Shown: positions 8,886 to 17,142 of the stretch, in pieces | Numbering within the stretch: position 1 is the stretch's first letter | Layout: each line of letters opens with the position of its first letter | Assembly: GCF_030817275.1 (NCBI RefSeq) | Contig: NZ_JAUSZD010000002.1 | Span: forward strand, 1,240,001 to 1,304,000 | Origin: Paenibacillus sp. V4I7 | GTDB lineage: Bacteria; Bacillota; Bacilli; Paenibacillales; NBRC-103111 | Direction: 5' to 3' | Length of the DNA stretch: 64,000 nt | Translations under genes and position numbers: made by a program | The notes under the pieces: model-generated | Told to the model about the DNA's origin: nothing | Databases searched by the model: none | The model's input: the letters and a program-made list of their open reading frames with translations, nothing else

Positions 8886-9277
8886 ATCCGGAGAAAGGTG
8901 CAAATGCGGTGGAGGTTGTTCTTCATCCGTATGAGTCCATCGTTCTGCTCCATGTTGCTGTCTTTGAAGGTTATGACGCGTTGCCGCAGTATATAGCCGG
9001 GGCCGAATTTGAGCTAAAAGGCGAATGGATCGTATCCACTTCTGAGGCTGAACATTATCCTCGGTTTAAAGAATGGGGAAGACTGGCTGATCTAACGAAT
9101 ATGAGTAGGCCTGAATATTTACCCCGATTTACAGGCACCTTCCGATACGAAACGGAGTTTGAGTGGGATGAATCTGCAAATCAGGCTCTTTTGGACTTGG
9201 GTGAGGTCTATGAAACGGCACAAGTATGTGCTTGTTCGCTTGTTTTTTTGGCAATAACACGATTCGTGCATAATTAG
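8885..9277 (+). pseudogene. fragment of a large glycoside hydrolase (GH2-like galactose-binding fold end)
   Basis: Open frame starting NPEKGANAVEVVLHPYESIV with no proper start. The part FRYETEFEWDESANQALLDLG, then EVYETAQV, matches the sugar-binding beta-sandwich seen at the C-terminus of many large Paenibacillus hydrolases. After ETAQV the sequence loses similarity (a normal continuation would be WVNG). Both ends are therefore missing. It directly abuts the SUKH gene. Family assignment from memory of the fold; moderate confidence. Confidence 0.55.
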
Positions 9278-9507
9278 ACGTTACGAAAAACCGAATGGGT
9301 GGATCTTTGTGGATGAAGAAATGTTCGATAATATCGTTCTATTCGGCTTAGGAGGAGTTTTTTTGTTTGTCAACAGTAGATTCCCGGTTCCATTCCCGAG
9401 ATATCCCATAATCTTCCCGATTTTTTCCCGGCCGCATCTCATGAAACCCGGCTGCTTATGCTGTAAGATGGATGAAGTAAGTAATTCAGTTTACAGAGGG
9501 TTTATCG

Positions 9508-9688
9508 ATGAAGAAAAAGAACAAAGGACTGAAATGGATGTTGGGAGCTTTACTGGCTGTGGTTGTTTCACTGGCATCGGTTGGCGGCACCCCGCCTGCA
9601 GGCGTTAGCAGCTAATAATCATAACCCTTTTGCAGGGGCGGGAGTGATCACTCGGTTCATTAATCGACGAAATGGAGGATTTTGTAAA
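9508..9688 (+). pseudogene. signal-peptide start of a secreted protein, frameshifted (possible GH43 relic)
   Basis: ATG 9508 opens MKKKNKGLKWMLGALLAVVV, a typical lipo/secretory signal peptide, ending after VSS at stop 9615. In the next frame the text continues AANNHNPFAGAGVITRFINR, which resembles the mature start of secreted Paenibacillus arabinan hydrolases. Thus a frameshift near 9605-9615 and loss of the rest. Ribosome binding site upstream is weak (ACAGAGGG). Confidence 0.5.
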
Positions 9689-9740
9689 TAGCAGTATTGG
9701 TTAAGCGGAGCCGGCTATATTGGAAGCCATGTAGTTGCCG
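9689..9740 (+). pseudogene. galE: galE start fragment (UDP-glucose 4-epimerase relic)
   Basis: The text reads AVLV then, after a small deletion, GAGYIGSHVVA, the unmistakable nucleotide-binding start VTGGAGYIGSHVV of GalE. The initiator has become ATA and the frame is lost after about 17 codons. Only this 50-bp scrap is present. Confidence 0.6.
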
Positions 9741-9895
9741 CCTCTATTCATCTAGTTCATCATAGATCATGCTTCCGATTCTACTTATTTTTTTAGCATA
9801 TGGCTTTACGGCCTCGCTGTGACTTCAGTATAAGATAAGCTGCGCCTTTGCAAAAGGTTGAACTTTTATCACCCCGGTATGGTTGGAGGCTTATG

Positions 9896-11356
9896 ATGGT
9901 AATTTTATACTTTCCCATATTCATGTCATTGTGGACGCTTGGAACGATCATGCTGGTGAATAATCCGAAGCATGCGCATGTCCGCTGGTTTAGCACGTTG
10001 TTATTTGTTACCGGCTTTGCCAGCTTTTCTGTTGTTCTGAATGTTCTGCTCTTACCCTGGATGCGCTCGTCATCTTCGTTCACAATGGAAGCGATTGAAG
10101 CAGTCAGGCTATTTACGATGGTTGCTTGGGGACTGGAATATCATTTTTTACCTTACCTTTTGCTAATGTGTGCGCTTGTGTTCACCAGACTTTTTCAACG
10201 GAGAACGCTCCTCCTGTTTAGCCTGCTCGTGCCGCTGCCGATTCTCATCTATTTGGCAACCACACCGCCCTTATATCCTGAATTGCAGCTCGGCCATCCA
10301 CTGTTCAGGTTCATGTCCGGAATTTATTTTGCGGCAGGGTTGGCTATTTATTGGCTGCGTTATATAACCGAGAGGAGCCCTTTTCATAGGAAAAACAGCT
10401 TTCGCACCTCGGCTGCCCTTTTGGTGTGTATTAGTTTTTTGTATGCGACGGATTATTACGGGATCGACCATTTCCTCATCATCCGGGATGGATTGCAGAT
10501 CAAGAGCAACAACATGTGGCAGTTTAATTTCCTAATCGCTCTGGCATTTGTGTCCATGTTTATTTTCTACTCCATGAAATACGGGTTTATGGGGATCAAG
10601 TTGAGAATTGAAAAGCAAAAGATCGATTATTCCATGAAAAATTTAACTCAAGGCGCCCTCATTCTGAACCATACGATCAAGAACGAAGTGCAGAAGATCA
10701 ACTATTTGAGCAGTCGTATGCGGGGTGCCGTGGTCAGCAATGACAAGGATGAGACACTTCACAATCTCGAAAATTTGGACCGGGTGGCCGAGCATATTCT
10801 GAATATGGTCAACCAATTCAAAAAAAGGACTGACGAGATCGTCTTGCTAGAGCAGGAACACCGGCTGGCGGGCTTACTGGAGTTCAGTATTCAGACACTG
10901 GAACCGATGTTTCAGAATAAACGGGTCCAAATCGCGAGTTATGTGCAGATCGACCCGATCCTATCGTGTGATGCCACCCATATCCGGGAAGTGCTCAGCA
11001 ACTTGCTCATCAATGCGATGGATGCTCTTGAACCGGGCAAAGGCCAAATAACTGTAACGGTCTTGAATGAAAAGAAAGAAGTACTCGTCTGGGTGAAAGA
11101 CAACGGAACGGGTATTTCGAAAGAAAACGCAGCGAAGTTGTTCGATCCTTTTTTTACGACAAAAAAAGGAACCTCGAACTACGGTCTCGGTCTCAACTAT
11201 TGTTACGCGGTGATGCAGAAGCATGGAGGCGGCATTCGCCTGGTGGAATCGAATCCGGGACAAGGGACCTGGATGGAGCTTCGTTTTCCGTCCAAACGGG
11301 TGCGCCTGATAACCGCAGCAAAGCGCTCCGCCCCGATACAGGCCGGCGTTCAATGA
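9896..11356 (+). CDS. membrane sensor histidine kinase
   Basis: 486 residues. The first ~230 contain about seven hydrophobic segments (for example LLFSLLVPLPILIYLA). The cytoplasmic part has an unusual H box (LILNHTIKNEVQKI) instead of HELRTP, then HATPase_c: VLSNLLINAMDAL, VKDNGTGIS, and GTSNYGLGLNYCYAVMQKHGG. ATG 9896 (or 9893) follows GGAGG at the right distance; the upstream TTG 9848 has none. The stop is 14 bp before the partner response regulator, so both form an operon. The signal sensed is unknown. Confidence 0.88.
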   Translation: MVILYFPIFMSLWTLGTIMLVNNPKHAHVRWFSTLLFVTGFASFSVVLNVLLLPWMRSSSSFTMEAIEAVRLFTMVAWGLEYHFLPYLLLMCALVFTRLFQRRTLLLFSLLVPLPILIYLATTPPLYPELQLGHPLFRFMSGIYFAAGLAIYWLRYITERSPFHRKNSFRTSAALLVCISFLYATDYYGIDHFLIIRDGLQIKSNNMWQFNFLIALAFVSMFIFYSMKYGFMGIKLRIEKQKIDYSMKNLTQGALILNHTIKNEVQKINYLSSRMRGAVVSNDKDETLHNLENLDRVAEHILNMVNQFKKRTDEIVLLEQEHRLAGLLEFSIQTLEPMFQNKRVQIASYVQIDPILSCDATHIREVLSNLLINAMDALEPGKGQITVTVLNEKKEVLVWVKDNGTGISKENAAKLFDPFFTTKKGTSNYGLGLNYCYAVMQKHGGGIRLVESNPGQGTWMELRFPSKRVRLITAAKRSAPIQAGVQ

Positions 11357-11370
11357 GAGGAAGGGAACGG

Positions 11371-11946
11371 ATGGTACAGAACATACGTGTCATGCTGGTG
11401 GAGGATGATCCGTTCTGGAGGGAACGGATGGCGGAGGATTTGGGCAAGGAAGCTGACATCGAAATCGTCAAAGCGGCAGCAACCGGACAGGAGGCTCTGG
11501 AAGCGGCGGCGTCAATAGAGATGGATGTTGTGCTTATGGATATTAACTTGACTCATAATAATTTGGACGGTTTAGACACAACCAAAGAGTTGATGCTGGC
11601 GAAGCAATTTGAAGTGAAGATCATCATGTTAACTTCATTGACGGAAAAAGAAATCATTGTGAAGGCATTCCAGAACGGGGCGGTCAACTATATCAGCAAA
11701 TCGAATTTCCAGGATATCGTGCGGGCGATCCGTGAGGCGTACAACGGAGAATCTTCCATCCATCCGGATGCCGCCGTCACGATGCGGGAGGAAATTCGGT
11801 TAATGCAGCTCACTTCCTCGGAACGGGAAATTCATGAGCTCAGACAGCGTGGTTATAGCCGGACCGAGATGTCGAAAATACTGAACAAGTCTCTGAACAC
11901 GATCAAGACGCAAATTAGGAGCATACGGAATAAGCTGCTGAAATGA
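11371..11946 (+). CDS. NarL/LuxR-type response regulator
   Basis: 191 residues. Receiver domain with VEDDPF acidic pair, phosphoacceptor in VVLMDINL, and lysine in YISKSNF. The last 60 residues form a GerE-like helix-turn-helix (SSEREIHELRQRGYSRTEMS, then NKSLNTIKTQIRSI), somewhat divergent from canonical LuxR. ATG 11371 has GAGGAAGGG upstream. Sits directly behind the histidine kinase and is its obvious partner. Confidence 0.92.
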   Translation: MVQNIRVMLVEDDPFWRERMAEDLGKEADIEIVKAAATGQEALEAAASIEMDVVLMDINLTHNNLDGLDTTKELMLAKQFEVKIIMLTSLTEKEIIVKAFQNGAVNYISKSNFQDIVRAIREAYNGESSIHPDAAVTMREEIRLMQLTSSEREIHELRQRGYSRTEMSKILNKSLNTIKTQIRSIRNKLLK

Positions 11947-12154
11947 TTCATGATCCTAACCATATACAAGATCGTTGCATTAGTTCTAAGTTCTAGTTAT
12001 TTTGAGTTCAAGGCACCCGCTGATGGCAAAAAGGATTTGCTGCAATTTCACGTGCAAAATAGAGGAATTATTGCTATCTGCCTTGACCACTAGCTATCAT
12101 CGATTTGTTATAAACAACCCCCTGCCTCCAGTTCAAAGATACGGGGAGGCCCCG

Positions 12155-13273
12155 CTATGCGATGCCTCCATGCGTGCCAAGGTGCAATGCTTGAAGCTGC
12201 CAAGCCTCCTGCAGCTGAGTAGGGATTTCGAAAGGAGCGCGGTTGTAGCCTGAGATGTTGAAAACCTCTTTATTCAGGAGAGACATTCCGAGCTTGTTGA
12301 TAACCGATGATTCAAGAATTCCTGTTAGGAGGAAGTTTTTCTTCATCACGAAACCCCAATTGGTCTTCGGAACTTCCATCCAATCCGCTATCTGATCACC
12401 TACCAGATGACGGATAAGGGCAGGAATAATACCATCAAATCGTTCTCCCGGAATCAAGTTCACGTGCATGTCGATAAGAGCTTTTGTCATATGAACGCCT
12501 TCCCGTGACGGCCCGTGATGTCTACGTGCAATCGATTCGGTGACTGCTTGCGCCTCAGCCATCGTTTCAGGGATAATATCGGGGCGGATTCCCAGTTCCT
12601 CGCCGACAACCCGCCAAAAATAAATATAATCCTCAGCTTCCTGCATGGATACATGGATACCAAGCATCCTTAAGGAATGGATGACGACATAGGAAAAGCT
12701 CATAAGCGTACCAAGAAGGTCTTCCTGACAGATCGGTTCCCCAAGCTCGTGTTCAGCCCATTTGCCGGTACGACTTATTAAGTGACGGACGGCGGCATGG
12801 ATAAACCGGACCTTATGAATGGCCTTAATTCCTTTCCCGCCAGCAGTAAGTCCGCCCGGGGAGATGGCCAGAATCACGAATTGCCCGGTTTCGGCAATGC
12901 GTTGATAAGGATTTTGACCCAATCGGTAAGTATATGTTAGTGTCTTAACACCCTTTATACCTGCATAACATTGAACCAGGGCCGCAGTTGCCAGGATGAG
13001 AGAGATGGCGACCCCGTTTTTCATAAAAAAATCCGATGCGCGGTCTATTCGCCCCAAATCTACCCAATCCGGAAGCGATGCGTTGTTTCGCAGCCAATCT
13101 TCGATGTTGTCGGGGAGCGTAGGGGGGATTGCCTGATCATTATGTACCAGATTTCGCAAAAGTTGATTAACAGCATCCATCTGACCGGTATGAATTAGCT
13201 CCGCGACGATTTGATCGGGCACCGGATTCCCCTCCGCACGTGACTTTTCTAATATTTGATCAAGAATAAGCAA
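12155..13273 (-). CDS. DUF2236 oxygenase-like protein (MpaB/rubber oxygenase fold)
   Basis: 372 residues, apparently full length. The pattern FFMKNGVAISLILATAALVQ near residue 80, RIAETGQFV, then a region around residues 165-205 with IHKVRFIHAAVRHLI, WAEHELGEPICQEDLLGTLM and SFSYVVIHSLRMLGI fits the DUF2236 family, which includes haem-dependent rubber oxygenase Lcp and fungal MpaB. Start is TTG 13273 with GGAAGGATGATC upstream. It follows the RiPP genes on the same strand after a 215-bp gap; it could be an accessory enzyme of that locus, but this is only positional. Confidence 0.75.
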   Translation of the reverse strand: MLILDQILEKSRAEGNPVPDQIVAELIHTGQMDAVNQLLRNLVHNDQAIPPTLPDNIEDWLRNNASLPDWVDLGRIDRASDFFMKNGVAISLILATAALVQCYAGIKGVKTLTYTYRLGQNPYQRIAETGQFVILAISPGGLTAGGKGIKAIHKVRFIHAAVRHLISRTGKWAEHELGEPICQEDLLGTLMSFSYVVIHSLRMLGIHVSMQEAEDYIYFWRVVGEELGIRPDIIPETMAEAQAVTESIARRHHGPSREGVHMTKALIDMHVNLIPGERFDGIIPALIRHLVGDQIADWMEVPKTNWGFVMKKNFLLTGILESSVINKLGMSLLNKEVFNISGYNRAPFEIPTQLQEAWQLQALHLGTHGGIA

Positions 13274-13488
13274 GTCAGATCATCCTTCCATTCTTATAAT
13301 TGTTCATGTATCTGGTAATGCCTTTATTAGTATTATAGGAGTCAGTGTATGTATTGTGGAGGTTGACCTTTTATCCCCCCCCTGCCCAAAAATGCATGGA
13401 GTATGTTTGCAATTGAGTGAGCTTAATCCCAAAATGGATTCGGACGCAAGAAACAGCATACCTGGTTTTCAACCAAGTACGCAGTTCC

Positions 13489-14715
13489 TCATCTTACTCC
13501 TATAGCTTTCAACTCTCTCTTTCGGATCTTGCGGTTACGGAAAACATTTTTTGCGCCTATGACATACAGCGATAATCGAAGCAGCATTAGTAATAAAATG
13601 ATCGCGCCGTCCCAGAACGAAACCGAGTCAAAGGCAAAATCGGCAACCTGATGAAAAGCCATAGAAAGTCCCGTAACGGAGGCCGGAATTGTAAACGCAA
13701 TAAGTATGAATGTGAGCGTCGCGATTCCAAAAATGTAAAAAAAGGAAAACACCTTTGCTGCTCTCTTTTCACCCGAAGGCAGCCTCTCCCACTGCCCTTT
13801 ACTCTCTTCTCTTTTATATGGGACACTGGATCTCAGAAAGGTCTTACTTGATTGATGGAGGTTCGCAGAATTAGTCCAATTAACTACCACATAATAAACA
13901 TCCGTCCTCAAAAAGAACAAAAACTGGGAAAGGACTGAAAAGAATAGAGCGAGTGCGATCAGCCGGGATAACTCAAAGACGAAAGTACTCTCAATCGCAG
14001 ACAATTGTACTAGCAGACAAATAAGCAGCAGTGTACAATCCCAGGCCATTCCAGCAAGATAAGGTAAATATCGTTTTTTCTTCGGGTGCGCCCATAACCC
14101 CGTCATTTGAGTTTCCACTGCTACGAACACATAACGAATACTAAATCGAATGTTGGTTTTGACTCCCCTGCTAACGGCGGCGAAGAAGTGTCCGCATTCA
14201 TGAATGACGATTTGTATACTACTGATTACAAAGATTAGCAATGCATTTGCTCCAATTCCATTCAGTAAAAAAGCGTCCCGGAAGTGCGGTAAAAGCGACG
14301 GGTTAAATGCGTAAAGCAAGATAATGACAACTACATTCATCATGTATAATCTGGCCATCCACTTATGAAACAAAATACGGCCTACCTTTACCTGCCAGGA
14401 CTCCTGCCGAGGCGCCTGAATGGTATCGTAATCTACAATTTTCCTCCCATCGATGCTGAAAACTAGTCCAAGCGCCAGTAGCTTTGTAACAAAATCCACA
14501 ACATTCACATCGATTCCCTTTTCCTGCTGGATCAACTCTTTAATATCATGAAGTGTCCGTTTGCCGTCCGCTAATTCAATGACGAGAACCGCAGGCTCCG
14601 GCACTCTAATAAACTTAGGAATAAGGGGATCGCCAATTGTGTATTCCTGGCCTTCTTGTTGTATGGTCAGATGCGCCAGAACTGCTCTGGATTCCGAATG
14701 AATTTCATGGTTCAT
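13489..14715 (-). CDS. PqqD-domain M50 family membrane metallopeptidase (RiPP maturation/export)
   Basis: 408 residues. Residues ~15-95 look like a PqqD/RRE leader-peptide-binding fold (IPKFIRVPEPAVLVIELADG, then LLALGLVFSIDGRKIVD). The rest is a multi-pass membrane domain with the zinc motif HECGH (near residue 168) typical of site-2-protease-like M50 peptidases. Such PqqD-M50 proteins occur in RiPP clusters and are thought to cut or export the modified peptide. Its start is 12 bp after the stop of the ThiF gene, with GAGGG upstream, so the two are co-translated. Confidence 0.85.
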   Translation of the reverse strand: MNHEIHSESRAVLAHLTIQQEGQEYTIGDPLIPKFIRVPEPAVLVIELADGKRTLHDIKELIQQEKGIDVNVVDFVTKLLALGLVFSIDGRKIVDYDTIQAPRQESWQVKVGRILFHKWMARLYMMNVVVIILLYAFNPSLLPHFRDAFLLNGIGANALLIFVISSIQIVIHECGHFFAAVSRGVKTNIRFSIRYVFVAVETQMTGLWAHPKKKRYLPYLAGMAWDCTLLLICLLVQLSAIESTFVFELSRLIALALFFSVLSQFLFFLRTDVYYVVVNWTNSANLHQSSKTFLRSSVPYKREESKGQWERLPSGEKRAAKVFSFFYIFGIATLTFILIAFTIPASVTGLSMAFHQVADFAFDSVSFWDGAIILLLMLLRLSLYVIGAKNVFRNRKIRKRELKAIGVR

Positions 14716-14727
14716 ATTCGTCTACCC

Positions 14728-15876
14728 TCATTTTACGGTCATTTTTTCCGTTCCGAGTTTTACCAAGGCATCTAAAGGTACTGGTTCCGCTCCAATAACT
14801 CGACTCCTCCCGCAGCTGGGGCAGTCCTCTATTCGGCTTATCTCTTCATGGGTCAACCTCATATCCTGCAGGTTTATTTTCGTGTAGGGTAAAGGAAACA
14901 TGGGTGAATACTTCGTTATATATTTGGCTATTTCCGAGGCCAGCACCGAGGTTAGAAGCGATACGTTGGGAGCAAAGGACGGATTCAAGAATAAATGACT
15001 ATCCAGTTCACCGTTTGAAATGGATTTTATCGTGTCGAATACTTTGGAGTTGCGGCGAATGGACTGCATACACAAGCAATCCGTACATCCTGTTTCGAAG
15101 GGGACAACCCGGTACATAAACCCGCTGCCATGGCGAAGTCCGGCATGAAAAACAGGCTTGCGATATTGAATGCATGCGGAGTTAACGTATCTTGATGCTT
15201 GCACAGGAGGAGTATCGATCACGCACACGACAACATCCACGTCTTTTATTATGTCCTTCACGGAATGAGCACTATCGATTTGCCGATTCACAACCTGAAC
15301 GTCAATGTCGCGATTCATGGCTTGGAGGCGTTCGCGTATCACATCAGTCTTGTGCTTACCAATATCGTCTTCCGTAAAAAGAATCTGCCTATTTAAATTG
15401 TTCAATTCTACGCGATCATGATCTACGCCAACGATTTTGCCTACTCCCATCGCAGCTAACCAAGTAGCCAACAACCCACCTCCGCCCAAGCCGAGAATGG
15501 CTACGGAGCTATGCTTCAACCTTTCCTGGAACAAGTAGCGGTTTTCGAGCATCGATTCGTGCACGGAATAAAAGGTGAAATTGTTCCGGTAACGCTGCAG
15601 CTCCCGTTGAGTCAATCCATACGTGTCCGTTGCATCGCTTTCAAGCAGCTTATGGTTATGCAGCATGGAAACCCCTCGTTTCACATCTTCCTCTGTGAGA
15701 TTGCACAGCTCGGCAAGCTCTTCTATCGTGTACAGACCCGTTAATTGATTCATAAATCTATAAATGATTCCATTCGGATCGGGAATCTCGAGACGAACTA
15801 GATCCGTTTGAATCCGTATCACCTGATCGGCTGCTTGCATATGATTTCGATAAAAATCCTTTAATTTAGGTCTCAT
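14728..15876 (-). CDS. ThiF/MccB-like E1 adenylating enzyme with leader-binding N-terminus (RiPP)
   Basis: 382 residues. Residues 1-105 form a winged-helix/RRE-like region (VIRIQTDLVRLEIPDPNGII, then VKRGVSMLHNHKLLE). From residue ~125 there is an E1 fold: GLGGGGLLATWLAAMGVGKI nucleotide loop, NNLNRQILF with the conserved Arg, DTPPVQASR, and four zinc-type cysteines CTDC and CPSC. Enzymes of this type adenylate peptide ends or side chains (MccB, PaaA) or partner heterocyclases. GAGGTG precedes the ATG. It lies 75 bp behind a 31-residue precursor gene and in front of an M50 peptidase. Confidence 0.87.
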   Translation of the reverse strand: MRPKLKDFYRNHMQAADQVIRIQTDLVRLEIPDPNGIIYRFMNQLTGLYTIEELAELCNLTEEDVKRGVSMLHNHKLLESDATDTYGLTQRELQRYRNNFTFYSVHESMLENRYLFQERLKHSSVAILGLGGGGLLATWLAAMGVGKIVGVDHDRVELNNLNRQILFTEDDIGKHKTDVIRERLQAMNRDIDVQVVNRQIDSAHSVKDIIKDVDVVVCVIDTPPVQASRYVNSACIQYRKPVFHAGLRHGSGFMYRVVPFETGCTDCLCMQSIRRNSKVFDTIKSISNGELDSHLFLNPSFAPNVSLLTSVLASEIAKYITKYSPMFPLPYTKINLQDMRLTHEEISRIEDCPSCGRSRVIGAEPVPLDALVKLGTEKMTVK

Positions 15877-15906
15877 GTATAGCTCACCTCAGTCAAAAGA
15901 ATGGAA

Positions 15907-15932
15907 AAGGCCGTACTTTGATGTACGACCTT
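15907..15932 (-). terminator. attenuator-like hairpin between precursor and ThiF gene
   Basis: Stem of AAGG..GTAC with GTAC..CCTT, loop of six bases, with an internal CC/GA mismatch, followed on the minus strand by TTTT. A leaky hairpin right after a precursor gene commonly lets the peptide be made in excess over its enzymes. Confidence 0.55.
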
Positions 15933-15951
15933 CTTGCGTAAGGCTAAATCA

Positions 15952-16047
15952 TTAAATCGTGGAGATACCGTCCCACGGTGTATCAAGGCCATCTGCTTTA
16001 TACATAGTCGGAGTCAGGTCTTCCACTTCACGGATTTCGATCGTCAT
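15952..16047 (-). CDS. 31-residue RiPP precursor peptide candidate
   Basis: Too short for ordinary gene callers. ATG at 16047 is preceded by GGGAGGTGATAAC, a near-perfect ribosome binding site. The peptide begins MTIEIREVEDLTPT (acidic, leader-like) and ends YKADGLDTPWDGISTI. No cysteine is present, so thiazole or lanthionine chemistry is excluded; Asp, Thr, Ser, Trp and the C-terminal Ile are the candidate modified residues. The gene is first in a minus-strand operon with the ThiF-like enzyme and PqqD-M50 peptidase. No known precursor family was recognised, so the class is open. Confidence 0.75.
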   Translation of the reverse strand: MTIEIREVEDLTPTMYKADGLDTPWDGISTI

Positions 16048-16300
16048 GTTATCACCTCCCTTATTTGATACTGTTACTTTAATACATATTTGGCAACTTG
16101 AGGAGGTTGATTTTTCTTCACCCTAAGGAAAGTTGAGTCAAACAAAAAGCAGCTGCCGTTTGGCAACTCCTCTGCAATCAATCGTGTCCTAAGTAATAAC
16201 GAGGTCGGAGCTTTACGCAATTTATGTTACATTAACAACGTCTATACATTTGGGGTTATTTGTTAGAAGTTAATTGGAATGAAAATGGAGGCGACAAAAG
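16048..16300. promoter_or_regulatory. intergenic promoter region of the RiPP operon
   Basis: About 250 bp between the precursor gene and a divergent relic. On the minus strand TTGCCA lies about 50-60 bp before the precursor start, with a possible CAGTAT -10, but the match is weak. A short dyad AGTTGCCAAACGGCAGCTG lies near 16150. Nothing else recognised. Confidence 0.35.
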
Positions 16301-16915
16301 ATGAAATATAAGTTGGCATTAATTAGCGGAGTCATATGGAGCGCTACTTTTTCTCAATTCGTTTTTGCAGATGAGCGGTCCCCAAGCCTACCGAAAACAA
16401 ATATCATGGGCATCTTTGACTCCGCAAGATGTTCAAACTGTGGAAGCAGAAATGGATTGGTACAAACCTTTTCCCAATGAACAGAAATGGGTGAAAATTC
16501 ATACAAACTGGCTTGGTGATCAATGGGTGCATATTGATTTTCATGAGATCGGTAGGATGACGCCTATATACCAAAGGGATATTTTATCGTCCATTGCAAA
16601 ATCCTCTTGGCTATTCGACCCTGACTAGGCGACAAATGGTTCACACTATCAGGCATTTTGGTATAGAAGGTGTATCCAAAGTATCGCCCGATGTCAAAGT
16701 GAATTTGCATGGGGTCGGTTATATGTATTGAACATGCCTCTCACTCCCCAATCCTTATGGCATATCCGGATTCGATTATATATAATTTGAAACCAGATGG
16801 AATTGAAATCAGGTCTTTGGAGGAAACCGATCATTACGTGATTATGAGGCAGTTTCTAAATAACAAAGACAACATGCTCAAGCAGTTATTTGAAAATCAA
16901 TCAAAAGACGAATGA
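16301..16915 (+). pseudogene. decayed secreted protein gene (three frame changes)
   Basis: ATG 16301 begins MKYKLALISGVIWSATFSQF, a signal peptide ending VFA. The coherent protein text then jumps frame: SWASLTPQDVQTVEAEMDWY and WVKIHTNWLGDQWVHIDFHE (frame of 16365), next RHFGIEGVSKVSPDVKVNLH (frame of 16636), and finally ETDHYVIMRQFLNNKDNMLK (frame of 16709, stop 16915). Each change is a +1 step, so one ~200-residue exported protein has been broken three times. No family recognised. Confidence 0.6.
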
Positions 16916-16940
16916 AAGAAAATTCACGAGTGTGAGTTAC

Positions 16941-17035
16941 GCTAACGCAGAACGATAGCTCCATAACAAAGATCAAGCAGGCTGCCGCTGACAAACTCGG
17001 TGGCATGTTGTGCTAAACTGGCAGGATAGTTTAAG
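16941..17035 (+). repeat. CTAACG interspersed repeat, copy 1 (full)
   Basis: 5' unit GCTAACGCAGAACGATAGCT, central stem GCTGCCG/CGGTGGC, 3' unit CTAAACTGGCAGGATAGTTT. First clear copy from the left; lies between a relic gene and the MidA-like methyltransferase gene. Confidence 0.85.
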
Positions 17036-17142
17036 ATCAAGTGTAGTGAACTTTATTACAATTAGGTGCTAATTTACAAATATAATAACACCGTGAGAAG
17101 TAATAGATAATTGAATAACTTCCAGAGAGCAGGATCGTATTA

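Noticed and set aside
9309-9608. 99-codon plus-strand ORF
   Set aside because: The coherent coding text in this stretch (signal peptide from 9508) is in another frame; this ORF is a shadow.
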